Shown here: positions 24,681 to 36,770 of the stretch, piece after piece
How positions within the stretch are numbered: the stretch's first letter is position 1
Layout of the letters: each line of letters starts with the position of its first letter
Source: Litsea cubeba
Lineage: Eukaryota > Streptophyta > Magnoliopsida > Laurales > Lauraceae
Length of the DNA stretch: 64,000 nucleotides
Assembly: GCA_012931725.1 (NCBI GenBank)
Contig: CM022944.1
Coordinates: 13,572,831 to 13,636,830 of the forward strand
Direction of reading: 5' to 3'
Program-made: the position numbers and the translations under genes
Notes under the pieces: model-generated
The model's database searches: none
What the model saw: the letters and a program-made list of their open reading frames with translations, nothing else
Told to the model about the DNA's origin: nothing

Positions 24681-27600
24681 TCTATATTACTAAAGGGATG
24701 TACTCTTCCTCACATAAAGACACCTGGCGCAACCTCAAGCTTTTTGCAATGCCATTTTCGGATTTGCCCTTCTCCCTAAAATTTCTATATCTATTACACA
24801 CTCAAAAGACCTAAAATCTCTCCATGAAGAATATCTTCCACTCAAAAGCCTAAAATCTCTCCATGAGATCCCTAAATATGCCAACACACCAGATGTGCTA
24901 CATTTATATCAATCAATTCATTGGTCCCGGCCCGCATCATTTGATTTTATGGACGGTTATTTATGGATGGTTAGAATAAAGATGGTGGACCCCATTCATC
25001 TGGGTCCCACTTAAAAATATTTGGTCAATTTGTTAGTCTAAGATCATTTGATCCTTTGATCTTTCTTAATAAATTCATGGGTCTCATCCCGCATAAAATG
25101 ATTTTATGGACGGTTAGAATAAAGATGGTGGACCCCATTCATCTGGGGGGTTCCACTTAAATAGGTTAGGTTTGGTCAATTTGTGAGGTCTATGATCATT
25201 TGATCATTTGACCTTTATCAAGCAATTCATGGGTCACAGACGGTTAAAATATAGATGGTGGACTCCATTCATCTTTAGGGTCCCACTTAAATAAATTAGG
25301 TTTGGTCAATTTATGAGGTCTATCATCATTTGATCTTTATCAATAAATTCATGGGTCCCGGCCCGAATCATATGATTTTATGGACGGTTAGAATAGAGAT
25401 GGTGGACCTCATTCATCTGGGTCTCACTTAAAAATATTTGGTAAATTTGTTAGGTCTACGATCATTTGATCATTCGATCTTTTTAAATCAATTCATGGGT
25501 CCCATCCGGCATAATATGGTTTTATGGACGGTTACAATAAAGATGGTGGACCCCATTCATCTGGGGGGTTCCACTTAAATAGGTTTGGTTTGGTCAATTT
25601 GTGAGGTCTATGATCATTTGATCCTTTAATCTTTATCAAACAATTCATGGGTCTAAGCCCGCATCATATGGTTTTATGAACGGTTAGAATATAGATGGTG
25701 GACTCCATTCATCTTGGGGTCCCACTTAAATAAATTAGGTTTGGTCAATTTATGAGGTTTATGATCATTTGATCTTTATCAATCAATTCATGAGTCCCGG
25801 CCTGCATCATTTGATTTTATGGACGGTTAGAATAAAAATGGTGGACCCCATTCATCTGTGTCCCACTTAAAAATATTTGATCAATTTGATAGGTCTACGA
25901 TCATTTGATCCTTTCATCTTTTTTGGGTCCCACTTAAATAAATTAGGTTTGTTCAATTTATGAGGTCTATGATCATTTGATCTTTATCAATCAATTCATG
26001 GGTCCTGGCCCGCATCATATGATTTTATAGACGGTTATAATAGAGATGGTGGACCCCATTCATCTGGGTCTCACTTAAAAATGTTTGGTCAATTTGTTAG
26101 GTCTACGATCATTTGATCCTTTGATCTTTTTAAATCAATTCATGGGTCCCATCCCGCATAATATGGTTTTATGGACGGTTAGAATAAAGATGGTGGACCC
26201 CATTCATCTGGAGGGTTCCACTTAAATATGTTAGGTTTGGTCAATTTTTGAGGTCTGTGATCATTTGATCTTTTAATCTTTATCAAGCAATTCATGGGTC
26301 TAAGCCCGCTTCATATGGTTTTATGAACGGTTAGAATATAGATAGTGGACTCCCTTCATCTTGGGGTCCCACTTAAATAAATTAGGTTTGGTCAATTTAT
26401 GAGGTTATGATCATTTGATCTTTATCAATCAATTCATGGGTCCCGGCCCACATCATTTGATTTTATAGACGGTTAGAATAATGATGGTGGAGTCACTTAA
26501 AAATATTTGGTCAATTTGTTAGGTCTATGATCATTTGATCCTTTGATCTTTTTAAATCAATTCATGGGTCCCATCCCGCATAATATGGTTTTATGGACGG
26601 TTAGAGTAAATATAGTGGACCCTATTCATCTGGGGGCTTCCACTTAAATAGGTTAGGTTTGGTCAATTTGTTAGGTCTATGATCATTTGATCCTTTGATC
26701 TTTATCAAGCAATTCATGGGTCCCAGCCCGCATCATATTGTTTCATTGACGGTTAGAATAGAGATGGTGGACCCCATTCATCTCTGGGGTCCCACTTAAA
26801 TAGGTTAGGTTTGGTCAATTTGAGAGGTCTATGATCATTTGATCATTTGATCTTTATCAATCAAGTCATGGGTCCCGGCCCGCATCATTTGATTTTATGG
26901 ACGGATAGAATAAAGATGGTGGACCCCATTCATCTTGGTCCCACTTACAAATATTTAGTCAATTTGTTAGGTCTACGATCATTTGATCATTTGATCTTTT
27001 TAAATCAATTAATGGGTCTCATCCCACATAATATGGTTTTTTAGACGGTTAGAATAGAGATGGTGGACCCCATTCATCTGGGGGGTTCTACTTAAATAGG
27101 TTATGTTTGGTCAATTTGTGAGGTCTATGATCATTTGATCATTTGATCTTTATCAAGCAATTCATGGGTCCCAGCCCGCATCATATTGTTTCATGGATGG
27201 TTAGAATATAGATGGTGGACCCCATTCATCTTGGGGGTCCCGCTTAAATAAGTTAGGTTTGGTCAATTTGAGAGGTCTATGATCATTTGATCATTTGATC
27301 TTTATCAATCAATTAATGGGTCCCAGCTCGCATCATATGATTTTATGAACGGTTAGAATAGAGATGATGGACCCCATTCATCTTTGTCCCACTTAAATAT
27401 ATTAGGTCAATTTGTTAGGTCTATGATCATTTGATCTTTCTTAATTAATTCATGCCTCACCCAAAGAATAAAAAATTTGGAAAAAAACATAAAGATCGAA
27501 TTTGCAACAAAAAAAGTAATCACAAGTTTACTAATTAATAAATTTATTAAAAATAATTCATATCAGTCTGTGCAAATTTATTAAAACATTTGGTGGTTTT

Positions 27601-29965
27601 GCGGTCCGTGCATAGCACGGGGTTTTGCTTGTATATATTAAAGCAAAGGGGGAGGTGGGCTGTGACGGGTGCCACCTCATCCCTAAAAAGTCTCTCCTTT
27701 CAGAGAAATATGCATAAAAAATCCACTTTGTTTTAAGGTGCCACCTCACTTTGCGCTACTATTTATCTCCTAAAATCTCTCTCATAAGAGATTTTTATGA
27801 ACTTTTGAATTTGGGTCATATTTCTTGCCATTATCTAAATTATAAGCAAATCTTTACAGTAGGTTTGTTTTCTTTTCCTTAGATCTTCAATCATCAATGG
27901 GTCCCACGTTAAATATGATTTGTGGCCCTACCGATGAATGAAATTCAAGCTGTTGCTCCTTTACTTTCCTTTCAGTTTTTTTCCCCAAATTGATGGTTCC
28001 AGTAGTGGGCACCAGTTCGTATTAAATATATTTCAAGATTGGACTCCGTATTGGATGAAATCTCAATGGCCTTCTCTTAACCCCTTTTTTTAAGAGTGGG
28101 CCCCACTGATGGAGGGAGGCAAGCATGTTAGCCGTTGTCAGGCTTCTTAATGGATGCAAATCAATTAGTGGGCCCCACATATTTAACTTATTTCTGCAGT
28201 GGGGCCCACTCATAGATTAATATAGCTCATTTACTCTCATTTCAATTTTTTTTTCCCAAATGGATGGTTCCGGTAGTGGACACCAGTTCGTATTAAATAT
28301 ATTTTAAGATTGGACTCCAGTATTGGATGAAATCCCATTGGCCTTCTCTTAAACCCTTTTTTCCAAGAGTGGGCCCCACTGATGGGGGGAGGCAAGCCCC
28401 GTTATCTGGTTTCTTAATGGATGTGAATCAATTAGTGGGCCCCGCACATTTAATATATTATGAAATAAAGTAATGGTCAATGCCTTTAAATTCAAGGGGT
28501 CATCGTGTTATGTAAATTTACTTTATTTTATATTTATTTTCATACATAGAAAGTTTTTTAATATTCAAAGATAATAATAAAAACTTATTTTATATTTTTT
28601 TCAAGGGGTCATCGTGTTATGTAAATTTACTTTATTTTATATTTATTTTCATACATAGAAATTTTTTTAATATTTAAAGATAATAATAAAAACTTATTTT
28701 ATATTTATTTTATCTTAACAATATTTCAAAAAAATTCTTAAATTTTAACATATTTTGATTTTTTGCCCGAGCTTAGCACGGGCGTTAAAAATATGCACAA
28801 AAAACCCATATTATTTTAAGGTGCCACCTCACTTTGGTCTACTCTTTCTCTCCTAAAACCTATCTCATAAGATATTTTTATGAATCATATTTCTTGCCAT
28901 TATCCAACTTATAAGCAAATCTTTTCAACAGGTTTGTTTTCTTTTCCTTATATCTTCAATTATCAATGGGTCACATGTTAAATTTATTTTGTGGGCCCTA
29001 CCGATGAATGAAATCCAAATGGCCTTCTCTTAACCCCTTTTTTTCTAAGAGTGGGCCCCACTGATGGAGGGAGGCAAGCTTATTGGCCGTTGTCTGGTTT
29101 CTTAATGAATACAAATCAATTAGAGGGCCCCGCACATTTAACTTATTTCTGCAGTGGGACCCACTCATGGATTATGCATAAATATTAGTTTTCTAGGTCA
29201 ATATCTATCCGTAGTGGGCAATTAGACTGGGTTGGTATCACACACAAGCTTAATTTCTTTGATAATTATTAGGATGTGATTTGTGTGCATATGAGTTAGA
29301 ACTATTACAAACATACTATGATGACTCATATATAAATCCACGTACACTCATCCCATTCAATGTACATCTTTTATGTTTTTTTCTTCTTTTACACTTATTC
29401 GGCCCCCTCTCTTTCTCGACTTTTTTTCTTATACTATCAATCATTTGTGGGGGCCAACTGTTCCATCACCATAAATTTAGATGTGGTGTGTGGCCCATTG
29501 AGGATGAAATCATTTGATTTCCATTTCCTTTCTCCTTATCTTCCCTTTTTTCTTCTTTGAATGCAGAGCCATTAGTGGGTCCCACACGTTAAAAACATTT
29601 CAAGGGTGGCCCCCACTGATGGATCAAACACGTTAATTTTTTTACCCCTTTCTTTTTGTTCTTTTTAATAGATGTAGATCCATCCAGTTTGTTTTCGTTT
29701 TCTTATATTTTCAATCATCAATGGTATAATATATCCGTAAATGAGATGGTCGTAATAGTCAATGCCTTTAAATTCAAGGGGTCATCGTGTTATGTAAATT
29801 TACTTTATTTTATATTTTTTTTCATACATAGAAATTTTTTTAATATTCAAAGATATTAAAATAAACTTATTTTATATTTATTTTATCTTAACAATATTTT
29901 AAAAGAATTCTTAAATTTTATATTTTTATTTTTTGCCCGAGCTTAGCACGGGCGTTTGTTGCTAG
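24681..29965 (+). mobile_element. Helitron-like composite, non-autonomous
   Basis: The left end TCTATATTACTAAAGG follows an A. The right end has a GC-rich hairpin (gcccgagcttagcacgggc, 29936-29954) followed 11 bp later by CTAG and a host T. TC...CTRR ends, a 3' hairpin and insertion between A and T are Helitron hallmarks. Two more hairpins of this kind lie inside (about 27603-27620 and 28765-28784), and internal blocks are repeated (ggtgccacctcactttg at 27739 and 28822; ggtcatcgtgttatg at 28499, 28606 and 29779). This implies nested or tandem Helitron ends. No Rep/helicase coding was found. Confidence 0.6.
24905..27455. repeat. ~150-bp satellite with A-B-C higher-order repeat
   Basis: About 17 monomers of 120 to 155 bp share aattcatgggtc, ttttatggacggttagaat, gatggtggaccccattcatct and gatcatttgatc. 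Three subtypes alternate. A has cccggcccgcatcat and cttaaaaatatttgg (24917, 25349, 25787, 25995, 26432, 26864). B has tcccgcata and ggggggttccactt (25072, 25492, 26139, 26561, 27008). C has gactccattcatctt and aaataaattagg (25226, 25645, 26291), replaced by a variant with cccagcccgcatcatattg at 26711 and 27161. The order A-B-C recurs with a period near 450 bp. The array sits inside the Helitron-like composite. Confidence 0.85.
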
Positions 29966-29995
29966 TTATGTTATTATAACTAATAAGTGAGCAGA

Positions 29996-30172
29996 AGAAC
30001 GGCTCCTTATATGAGTGGTAAGGAGCGTGAGTTCTTACTTGATTGTTCGGGTTCGATTCTCAACTCTTTCCGCTTGTGCGGGCCTCCTTCCCACTTGAGT
30101 GGGCTACCTTCCTGTCTGTATGCAGCCTCTCTATCGGGTCCCAGCACCCTTGGCTAGGGTACCAAAAAAATT
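29996..30172 (+). mobile_element. tRNA-derived SINE with intact pol III boxes
   Basis: An A-box-like atgagtggtaagg (about 30011-30023) and a near-consensus B box gggttcgattct (30049-30060) lie the usual distance apart. The 3' end is an A-run (30164-30170). The flanks share tgagcaga (left near 29988-29995, right near 30179-30186). It inserted next to the Helitron end. Its body is unrelated to the SINE at 6129. Confidence 0.7.
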
Positions 30173-30536
30173 TATAAATGAGCAGAGATTAATGGTAATC
30201 AAGTGTAACGCCCCAATTCCGAGTACCGTGAAAACCGTCAAAGTACCGAAATTGGCGCTACTCCCCGGAAAATCCGAGAACTTCCAAGATCGTAGGTCCG
30301 CAATGAGGTCCAATTTAAAACTTTTTTCAACAATACAATAACAACGGTTAAATTGCGGAAGCATAAAGGATAAACGGAAGCAGTAGCAAAAGTATAAGGT
30401 ATCATGATATATCAAGTGTAACGGGCTGAAGTCCAGCCTAAAAATGTTAAGTGAGAAAAACAAAGGTTAATTACATTTTTAAATCAAAACCATGCTCACA
30501 ACAAAAGTCGCTCAAACCCAAAACAAAGAAAGGCGC

Positions 30537-30664
30537 TCAAGCTCCAGGTGCTGGCTCTCCATCCACCGGCTCAACCTTATGGTCGGCCTGTCCCCATCCG
30601 TAGTCACCAAATATGGGTGCCTCTACAAGTGCGTACGCATCACTCTCGAACTCGGGGTCGAGAC
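30537..30664 (-). other. Exon-like mini-ORF near the LTR 3' end
   Basis: On the minus strand an acceptor-like ttggtgcttag precedes a ~42-codon frame that is acidic and ends VEPVDGEPAPGA-stop. Its place, about 330 bp from the LTR end and after an AG acceptor, parallels the frame at 19418-19507. Function is unknown. Confidence 0.3.
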
Positions 30665-32029
30665 CTAAGCACCAAGAATGGACCAGATCTAAAGATCTGG
30701 CAAGTCACAGTATGCTGATAATATAGGATGTATGCATCAAATGAGTAGAGACAGTAATAAAGTTAAGAGACTAGCAATTGTACAGATCCTATGCAGATGA
30801 GCAAGATAAACAATGTAGGATCAGAATAAACATAATAATAAACCTACACAATATGGCACACTCACACAAGCTGGATGCCGCGGGATATTATGCCGCGGCC
30901 CTCCCATACTGAACACAGTCGCGGCGGGAAAAATCTCACAGTGCTGGGGATTATCTAGCCCCGCGTACAACATCATCCATCATCACGTCCTGAGACCGGA
31001 CCCGGTATCACACCATCCGTCTCCAACAATGCTCATCATGATAGCCATACAACACTCTCAATAGCTCCTACTAGTGATGATCGTCCAACTAGCTGAACTT
31101 AAATCAACTGAGTGAATGTCTACGCCGACTCAGGAAACAATAAATGTCTGTGTCTGTCTAAACTTTGCCTTGCGTGAACAAGGTCCTAACAAAGTCCCTA
31201 AGAGGTCAAAGTACCCAATACAACTCATGGATCATAGTCTAAGTCTAAGTCCAATCATTGGATCCATACTAAGGCCCACCAAATACATGGCCTGGTCTAC
31301 AACAGTCCAAATGAGATACAAGTCCATTTCTAATGACATATGATCCATTTATATCCATGATGAGTCACAAGCCCATACAATCTAACATCTCCAGTTTAGG
31401 GTAATCCACATCCAAGCTTAGGCCATAAAAGGGCCCGCCTAGCCACAGATACGGGTCAATGTTCACCCAATCATATTTCCGGGTCACCTCTAAGTAGTCC
31501 TAGGTTCAGGTCATCCATTTTCATTTAATTAACAGGTATAAGCAATAATAAGGACAATAGAGTGACTGTAATAATATGAGGGAGATGAATCTCCAAGTAT
31601 AAGAATCAATGGGAGATATTAACAGTCCAACCTAAGTAATTGGCCCACTTTCAGATTCAGGTCTATCTCAGGTAATTTGATTTTTAAATGAAATCTCAGA
31701 TGCTAAGGAATACTGTGTTTGGTGACCCAGAAGTTATGAGCATCATTGGTAATACATAAAGGCCGAATCATCTTAGATTACATAAACTGGACATTAATTA
31801 GTGGGCCCCACGAGTCAAGGTTGAGCCACACCATTGACTCGTGGTTGGCACAGTGATAGAAGTCTACTTGGATGGTCAATGGGCCCCATAAAAGATCACA
31901 ACATGAGAAACCAAAGTCTGGAAAATTTACTATACACAGTGTGCTCGGTCGATCTCCTGGCCTGGGGGTCAACCCGGCACACTGGGATCAGAGAGTATTC
32001 ACCCTTCAGGTAAAGTCCTGAATCTTGGA

Positions 32030-32275
32030 ATTTTAGCTCGGTCAAACACTGGGCTCGGTTAAGTACTGAGGTCGGTCAAGCACTGAGCTCGGTTAAGCAC
32101 TGAGTTCGGTCAAGTACCGAGCTCGGCTAAAACACTGAGCTCGACCCAACACTGAACCCGACTAAGACACTGAGCTCGGCCAAACACTGAACTCGGCTAA
32201 AACACTGAGCTCGGCCAAACACTGGGCTCAGTCAATTCACTGAGCTCGGCCAATTAACTGAGTTCAATCAACCAC
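32030..32275. repeat. gagctcggtcaaacact minisatellite
   Basis: About thirteen imperfect tandem units of 17 to 20 bp, with consensus gctcggyyaaacactga, inside the LTR-like element. Confidence 0.85.
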
Positions 32276-33354
32276 GCATACTGAACTCTGGATCTGTGAA
32301 AAATTCCAGGTTACACACAAGAATTCTAATTTGGTTCATTAAAGGCTAAGGGTCTTTATTCTATTTTCTAAAACTAATGGATCCCACATATTTAATCCAC
32401 TAATAATGTGATGTACCCATGCTTAAAAATAAATCTAAAACAATGGTCCCAACTGTCCAACCATCACCCCCTCTCTCACTTAATTTAAGCACAACGTGGC
32501 ATCACCATACTCATTTCTACTTTTCCTCACTTTTTCCCCATGCTCACCCAGGCCACTAGACTCACTCACCTCTATCTCTTCCTCACTATTCCCACAAAAT
32601 CTCATAACAGAACTGAGTTCTGTAAATCATCCAGCAACAGCAACGATGCTACTCGCCTGGGGTTTGGAAAATACAGAATTCGTGGGCCCCACTGATCAAA
32701 GACCCACGATCAGCCTTCATCAAGATGGTCGCCCAGAGCCCCACAACAGATCATAAGGTCCTGATTGGCATCAAGTAATCCTACCGGGCCCCACAACCTG
32801 ATGTTTTAAAATAAAAACCCTCTTAGTTAATGACTCCAGTAGTGTGTAAAACACTGAGATGAGGGGCCAGATGGGACCCGATCTCCATGGGTCCACCACC
32901 ATTAGGTTCGCCCAAGATCCGTCTAGCAGATGTGGGGTTCTGATTTCCAAAGGTGGCCCACCTAGGCCCCACAGTCTCCAAAAGACCAAATAAATCCCTT
33001 CCATAGTTTTGAGTTAAAACAGTTTGGTGTCCCCCGCCATTCGCACATGGATCATGGCCCCTCATTGATCAAGGTCCAGATCAGACTCCTACCACATGGT
33101 CGCCCTACCATATCCGGCCCAATGGACGGACCAGATCTGTGATCGAATCCATCCGTGGGTCCCACAATCATTCAAACCAAAACTGGGTTTCTACAAAAAC
33201 AGTCATATCTCCCTTCGATCAGCCACTGGATAGTGGGCCAAGGGGTGTCCACACACCATGGGACCAGCCCCTCTAGGATCGCTCGTGGGTCCTCTATCAA
33301 ATCCACGGGACGGATCTACCATCGGGTGGCCCACCTGGGTCCCAGTCTCAACGC

Positions 33355-34253
33355 TAGGGCTGTAAAAAAAAACTGAGAAACCGTCTAACCGAACCGAACC
33401 GAACCGAACCGCGGTTAAAAACCGTGTTTTACGGTTCGGTTACGGTTACGGTTAATGAAATCCAAAAACCGCACGGTTCGGTTCGGTTACGGTTTTCTAT
33501 AATAACTTACTGCGGTTAACCGAACCGAACCGTAAAATACGGTTCGGTTAACCGTACCATTATACAAATAAAGGAAAAAAACTAAGGGCCGAATGAAATA
33601 TTTCTTTAAGTGTTACGTTAACAAAAGAAACCTAACCCTTTCTCTCATCCGTTTCTCGCCTAAACCCAAACCCCCTAATCTGAAACTCATATTCTAATCC
33701 TCAATCCATGTCACCAATTAATTGATCCATCTAGATTAGATTTTTTTTTTTTTGAATTCTTAATTAATTTTTTGCTTGGTTAAAATCAGTGGGTTCTTTC
33801 TTTGTTTTTCTATTTTGTTCCCTCTCGTCCTATGCATGATAAATGTTTGAGACTATGAATGTTTCCTAATTGAAAGTTTAAGATGTTCTTTGTGGTCTTT
33901 GTTTTTTTTTTTTTTCATGTTCTCCTAATTTCTTTGATACACATCCATTGACAGTTTCAATAGAGTATTCAACATGCTCTGTTGCAATTTGAAATTTAAA
34001 AGTTGGCATTATATTCTAGCCGTTTGTCTATTAATTAATATATAAAAGGGTTAATCTACTGGTTAAGCATGATTAGATTTTTCCACGGTTAATAACCGTA
34101 ACCGAACCGTCAAATACGGTTAACTGCGGTTTGGTTTTCTACGGTTTTTGTCTTCACGGTTACGATTACGGTTAATGAAATCCAAAAACCACGGTTACGG
34201 TTCGGTTAACGGTTTTCCCAAAATAACCGGTTAACCGAACCGTTACACCCTTA
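33355..34253. mobile_element. Nested non-autonomous hAT-type element
   Basis: A perfect 8-bp target duplication ctcaacgc lies at 33347-33354 and 34254-34261. Termini are tagggctgtaa and (inverse) taagggtgtaa. Both subterminal regions are filled with ccgaaccg / cggttcgg and ggttaaccg motifs in both orientations. The 899-bp element has no coding. It inserted after the surrounding 5-kb LTR-like element. Confidence 0.8.
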
Positions 34254-35207
34254 CTCAACGCAAACAAAAAGGGTCCACACTGTTTCCACAACCGGGACTG
34301 TTACAGTAACCCCAATCCCCTGGAATTCTCCTCAGCCCATTTTCCATTCAACACAGAAGCATAATCAAAGAAGAAAATCACTTATATACCATCCATCCAT
34401 CATCAAATCGGGTCATTGATCTTCCAATGAGAGAACTCATCCATCAAATGGCCAAAAACCCAAATGACAGGCTCAATGGTAGATCTAAACATGTATATAC
34501 ATCAATTGAATTGGAATTGCATACTCAAAGGGAAGAAACATGCATTCTAAGTTATCCAGCATAGGGTACTTCCCTCAATCCGAATTTGCAAACAGAAGAA
34601 AGAGAAAGAATAACAGAGAACCAAGTAAATAAGGAAATTCCTGCTGTGGGGGGTCTCCTTGGTCACGATCGGTCTGGGGATCCTAGCTGAGGTCGGTCTC
34701 CTACTGGAAATTCCAAAGGGAGAAAGAGGGAGGAAGAGAGATAGGTGAATTGAAGGGAGATGAGGGATCGGTGGAGAGAAAAGGGGAAGAAGAAGAGAGA
34801 AAGAGATCGGAATGAGAGGAATAAGTGAACAGTAGCCTTCTTTGGCAAGGGAGGGTTTAGCTTTTATAGGTTGGGTTTTTGGACAATTACCAAAAGGGTA
34901 TTCTAGTTTAAATGGGAGAGAGATGAGGCCATGGGCAAATGGGTCCTTAGGTAGGGATTCTAGAAACTTCTTGTTGCCCCTTATTTAAATTACTAATTTA
35001 TAGTTAGGGCTTCTAACAAACTAACAAATTCTAAAATAATAAAGAACACCATAATGACTCTACTAATTACACAACAGGGCTAACCTAGGAAAAATACATA
35101 ACTACCATTAACTAAATCCCATAATTAGTATAATTAATATACTTAGGCTATAATATAGTATTCAAATCCAACTTGAGGGCCCACAAGGGGTGGGGCCTCA
35201 CATCAAG

Positions 35208-36300
35208 TGCATCTTCTTATCTTCAAGACTCCAACCTATCTTTCCTCGAGACATGAGAATACTAATCTCACCGATTAAAGGGTTGGATATTAAGCTTTGT
35301 GCTGATGCACACAAATAATGTAGGTCGTTTTTTTTTATCAACCTACACACTCGTGCGCGCACGCACGCACACACATATATATATATATATGATTATAATT
35401 ACATCTTTGTTTCCTTTTTCATTATGATTGTCAAAATTACTTGAATTGCAATCTCGTGCCTACGAAAATGAGCACCTTGCAACTGTGCTACTGCTGCTTA
35501 AATTTTTGCCGCCATAATCAGTTTCTCCCTCCATTGGATAAAGACACTTTTTGTATAACACCATTTATGTTGTGCGTGTGCTTGTGGATGCACGAATTTT
35601 GCGATCAATCAAACATGCCACACAAGAGTGAGAGAGAGAGAGGGAGAGAATGATTATACGTGGTTTGGCAAAACTACCTACGTCCATGACAAGAGAGCAT
35701 TGACTCACATCTTGACTCTCTTTAGAGGCTAGGGTTACAGATTAATTACATATATGAACTTTGCTTTCTTGGCCCCTAAGAAAGCTTGAGCACAAAGACC
35801 AAAATACCCTTGCCCTGAACCCGGTAACTGGCTAACCTAATGGACCCTCCGGTAAACCCAAGATACAAGACATAAACCTAACTCTTTATGTGAAAAAGTT
35901 TTTACTATTCTCGCTTTTTTTTTTCTCTTCCATTATTTGGTGTAGCACTATTTTCATGAAATGCAATGAGAAATTGTTTCCACTGAAGGGGGTTCGAAGA
36001 GATTGCAAACAGGATGGTTTCGGGTCGGAACCGTATAGGACTCAAACCTAGACCCATACCTGATTTCGATAGGAAAATCCAGATCCGGATCCGGTTCTGA
36101 AACCGAGTCCACCTAGGAGACAAGGGTTTAGTTCCAAAACCGGTTCTATTTCCTTTCATTTCTTCATTTTATTCTTAAAATAAGCATATTATTCAACTTA
36201 TAACAGTGCATCAAGTCTACTACCTCTAAGATCATACATGAAAATGTCCAAAGAAAAGTTGTTATTAAGGTACAGTTTGTAATATCAAAGACTCGTATGC
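35208..36300. other. Intergenic with CA/TA microsatellite
   Basis: A compound cgcacgcacgcacaca(ta)n repeat lies at about 35353-35390 and a (GA)n run at 35628-35648. Nothing else is supported. Confidence 0.5.
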
Positions 36301-36384
36301 CGGATCCCAAGTCCACGGGGAGTGTTATTGGCACCGCATATTTTTCTCTTCCCACCGCACTAGAAGACAAAAAAAAAATATTTT

Positions 36385-36770
36385 TTCCTAAACTGCCCCT
36401 CCCCTCCTCCTCCTCCTCTTCCCTTCCTCCCCCCCCAGTCTCCAGCGGGGAGGGAGCCGCTACTGGCAGCCTGTGGTGGGCTCCCTCCCCCTCCTCCTCC
36501 TCCTCCTCCCTCTTCCTCCTCCTCCCTCCTATTCCATTCCTCTCCCCCTCCACCCTCATCTCCTCCCCCCCCCCCCCCCCACCCAGTCTCCGGCGGGGAG
36601 GGAGCCCCGGCCGACAGCCCGCGGCAGGAGCCCCGGCCGGCCGGCTGGTCTCCCTCCCCCTCTCCCTCTTTCTTCCTCCCTCCCCTTCTATTTTATTTCC
36701 CTCTTCTCCCTCTCTCCCTCTCTCCCTCCCTATCCCCCCCCCCCCCCCCCCGCAGTCGCCGGCGACTGGG
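36385..36770. repeat. Polypyrimidine low-complexity tract
   Basis: Almost 400 bp of C/T-rich plus strand with (CTC)n and C-runs, interrupted by two related GC-rich blocks (agtctccrgcggggagggagcc at about 36438 and 36585). Overlapping long open frames on both strands arise from the skewed composition and are not genes. Confidence 0.8.

Larger units (their letters stand above)
30204..35202 (-). mobile_element. 5-kb solo-LTR-like element, minus orientation
   Basis: A perfect 5-bp target duplication tcaag (30199-30203 and 35203-35207) flanks ends TGTAACGCCCC...GGGGCCTCACA. Read on the minus strand it has the same plan as the LTR at 17805: a TGTGAGGCCCC start, a TATA-like tataaaagc (near 34865), a CT-rich leader, an internal minisatellite, and an exon-like frame near the 3' end. 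Without the nested hAT (33355-34253) it is about 4.1 kb. No gag-pol is present, so it is either a solo LTR of a long-LTR gypsy element or a non-coding LTR element. Confidence 0.65.

Noticed and set aside
24905..27455. CRISPR-like array
   Set aside because: The repeating unit is ~150 bp without unique spacers of constant length, and the genome is a plant. It is a satellite.
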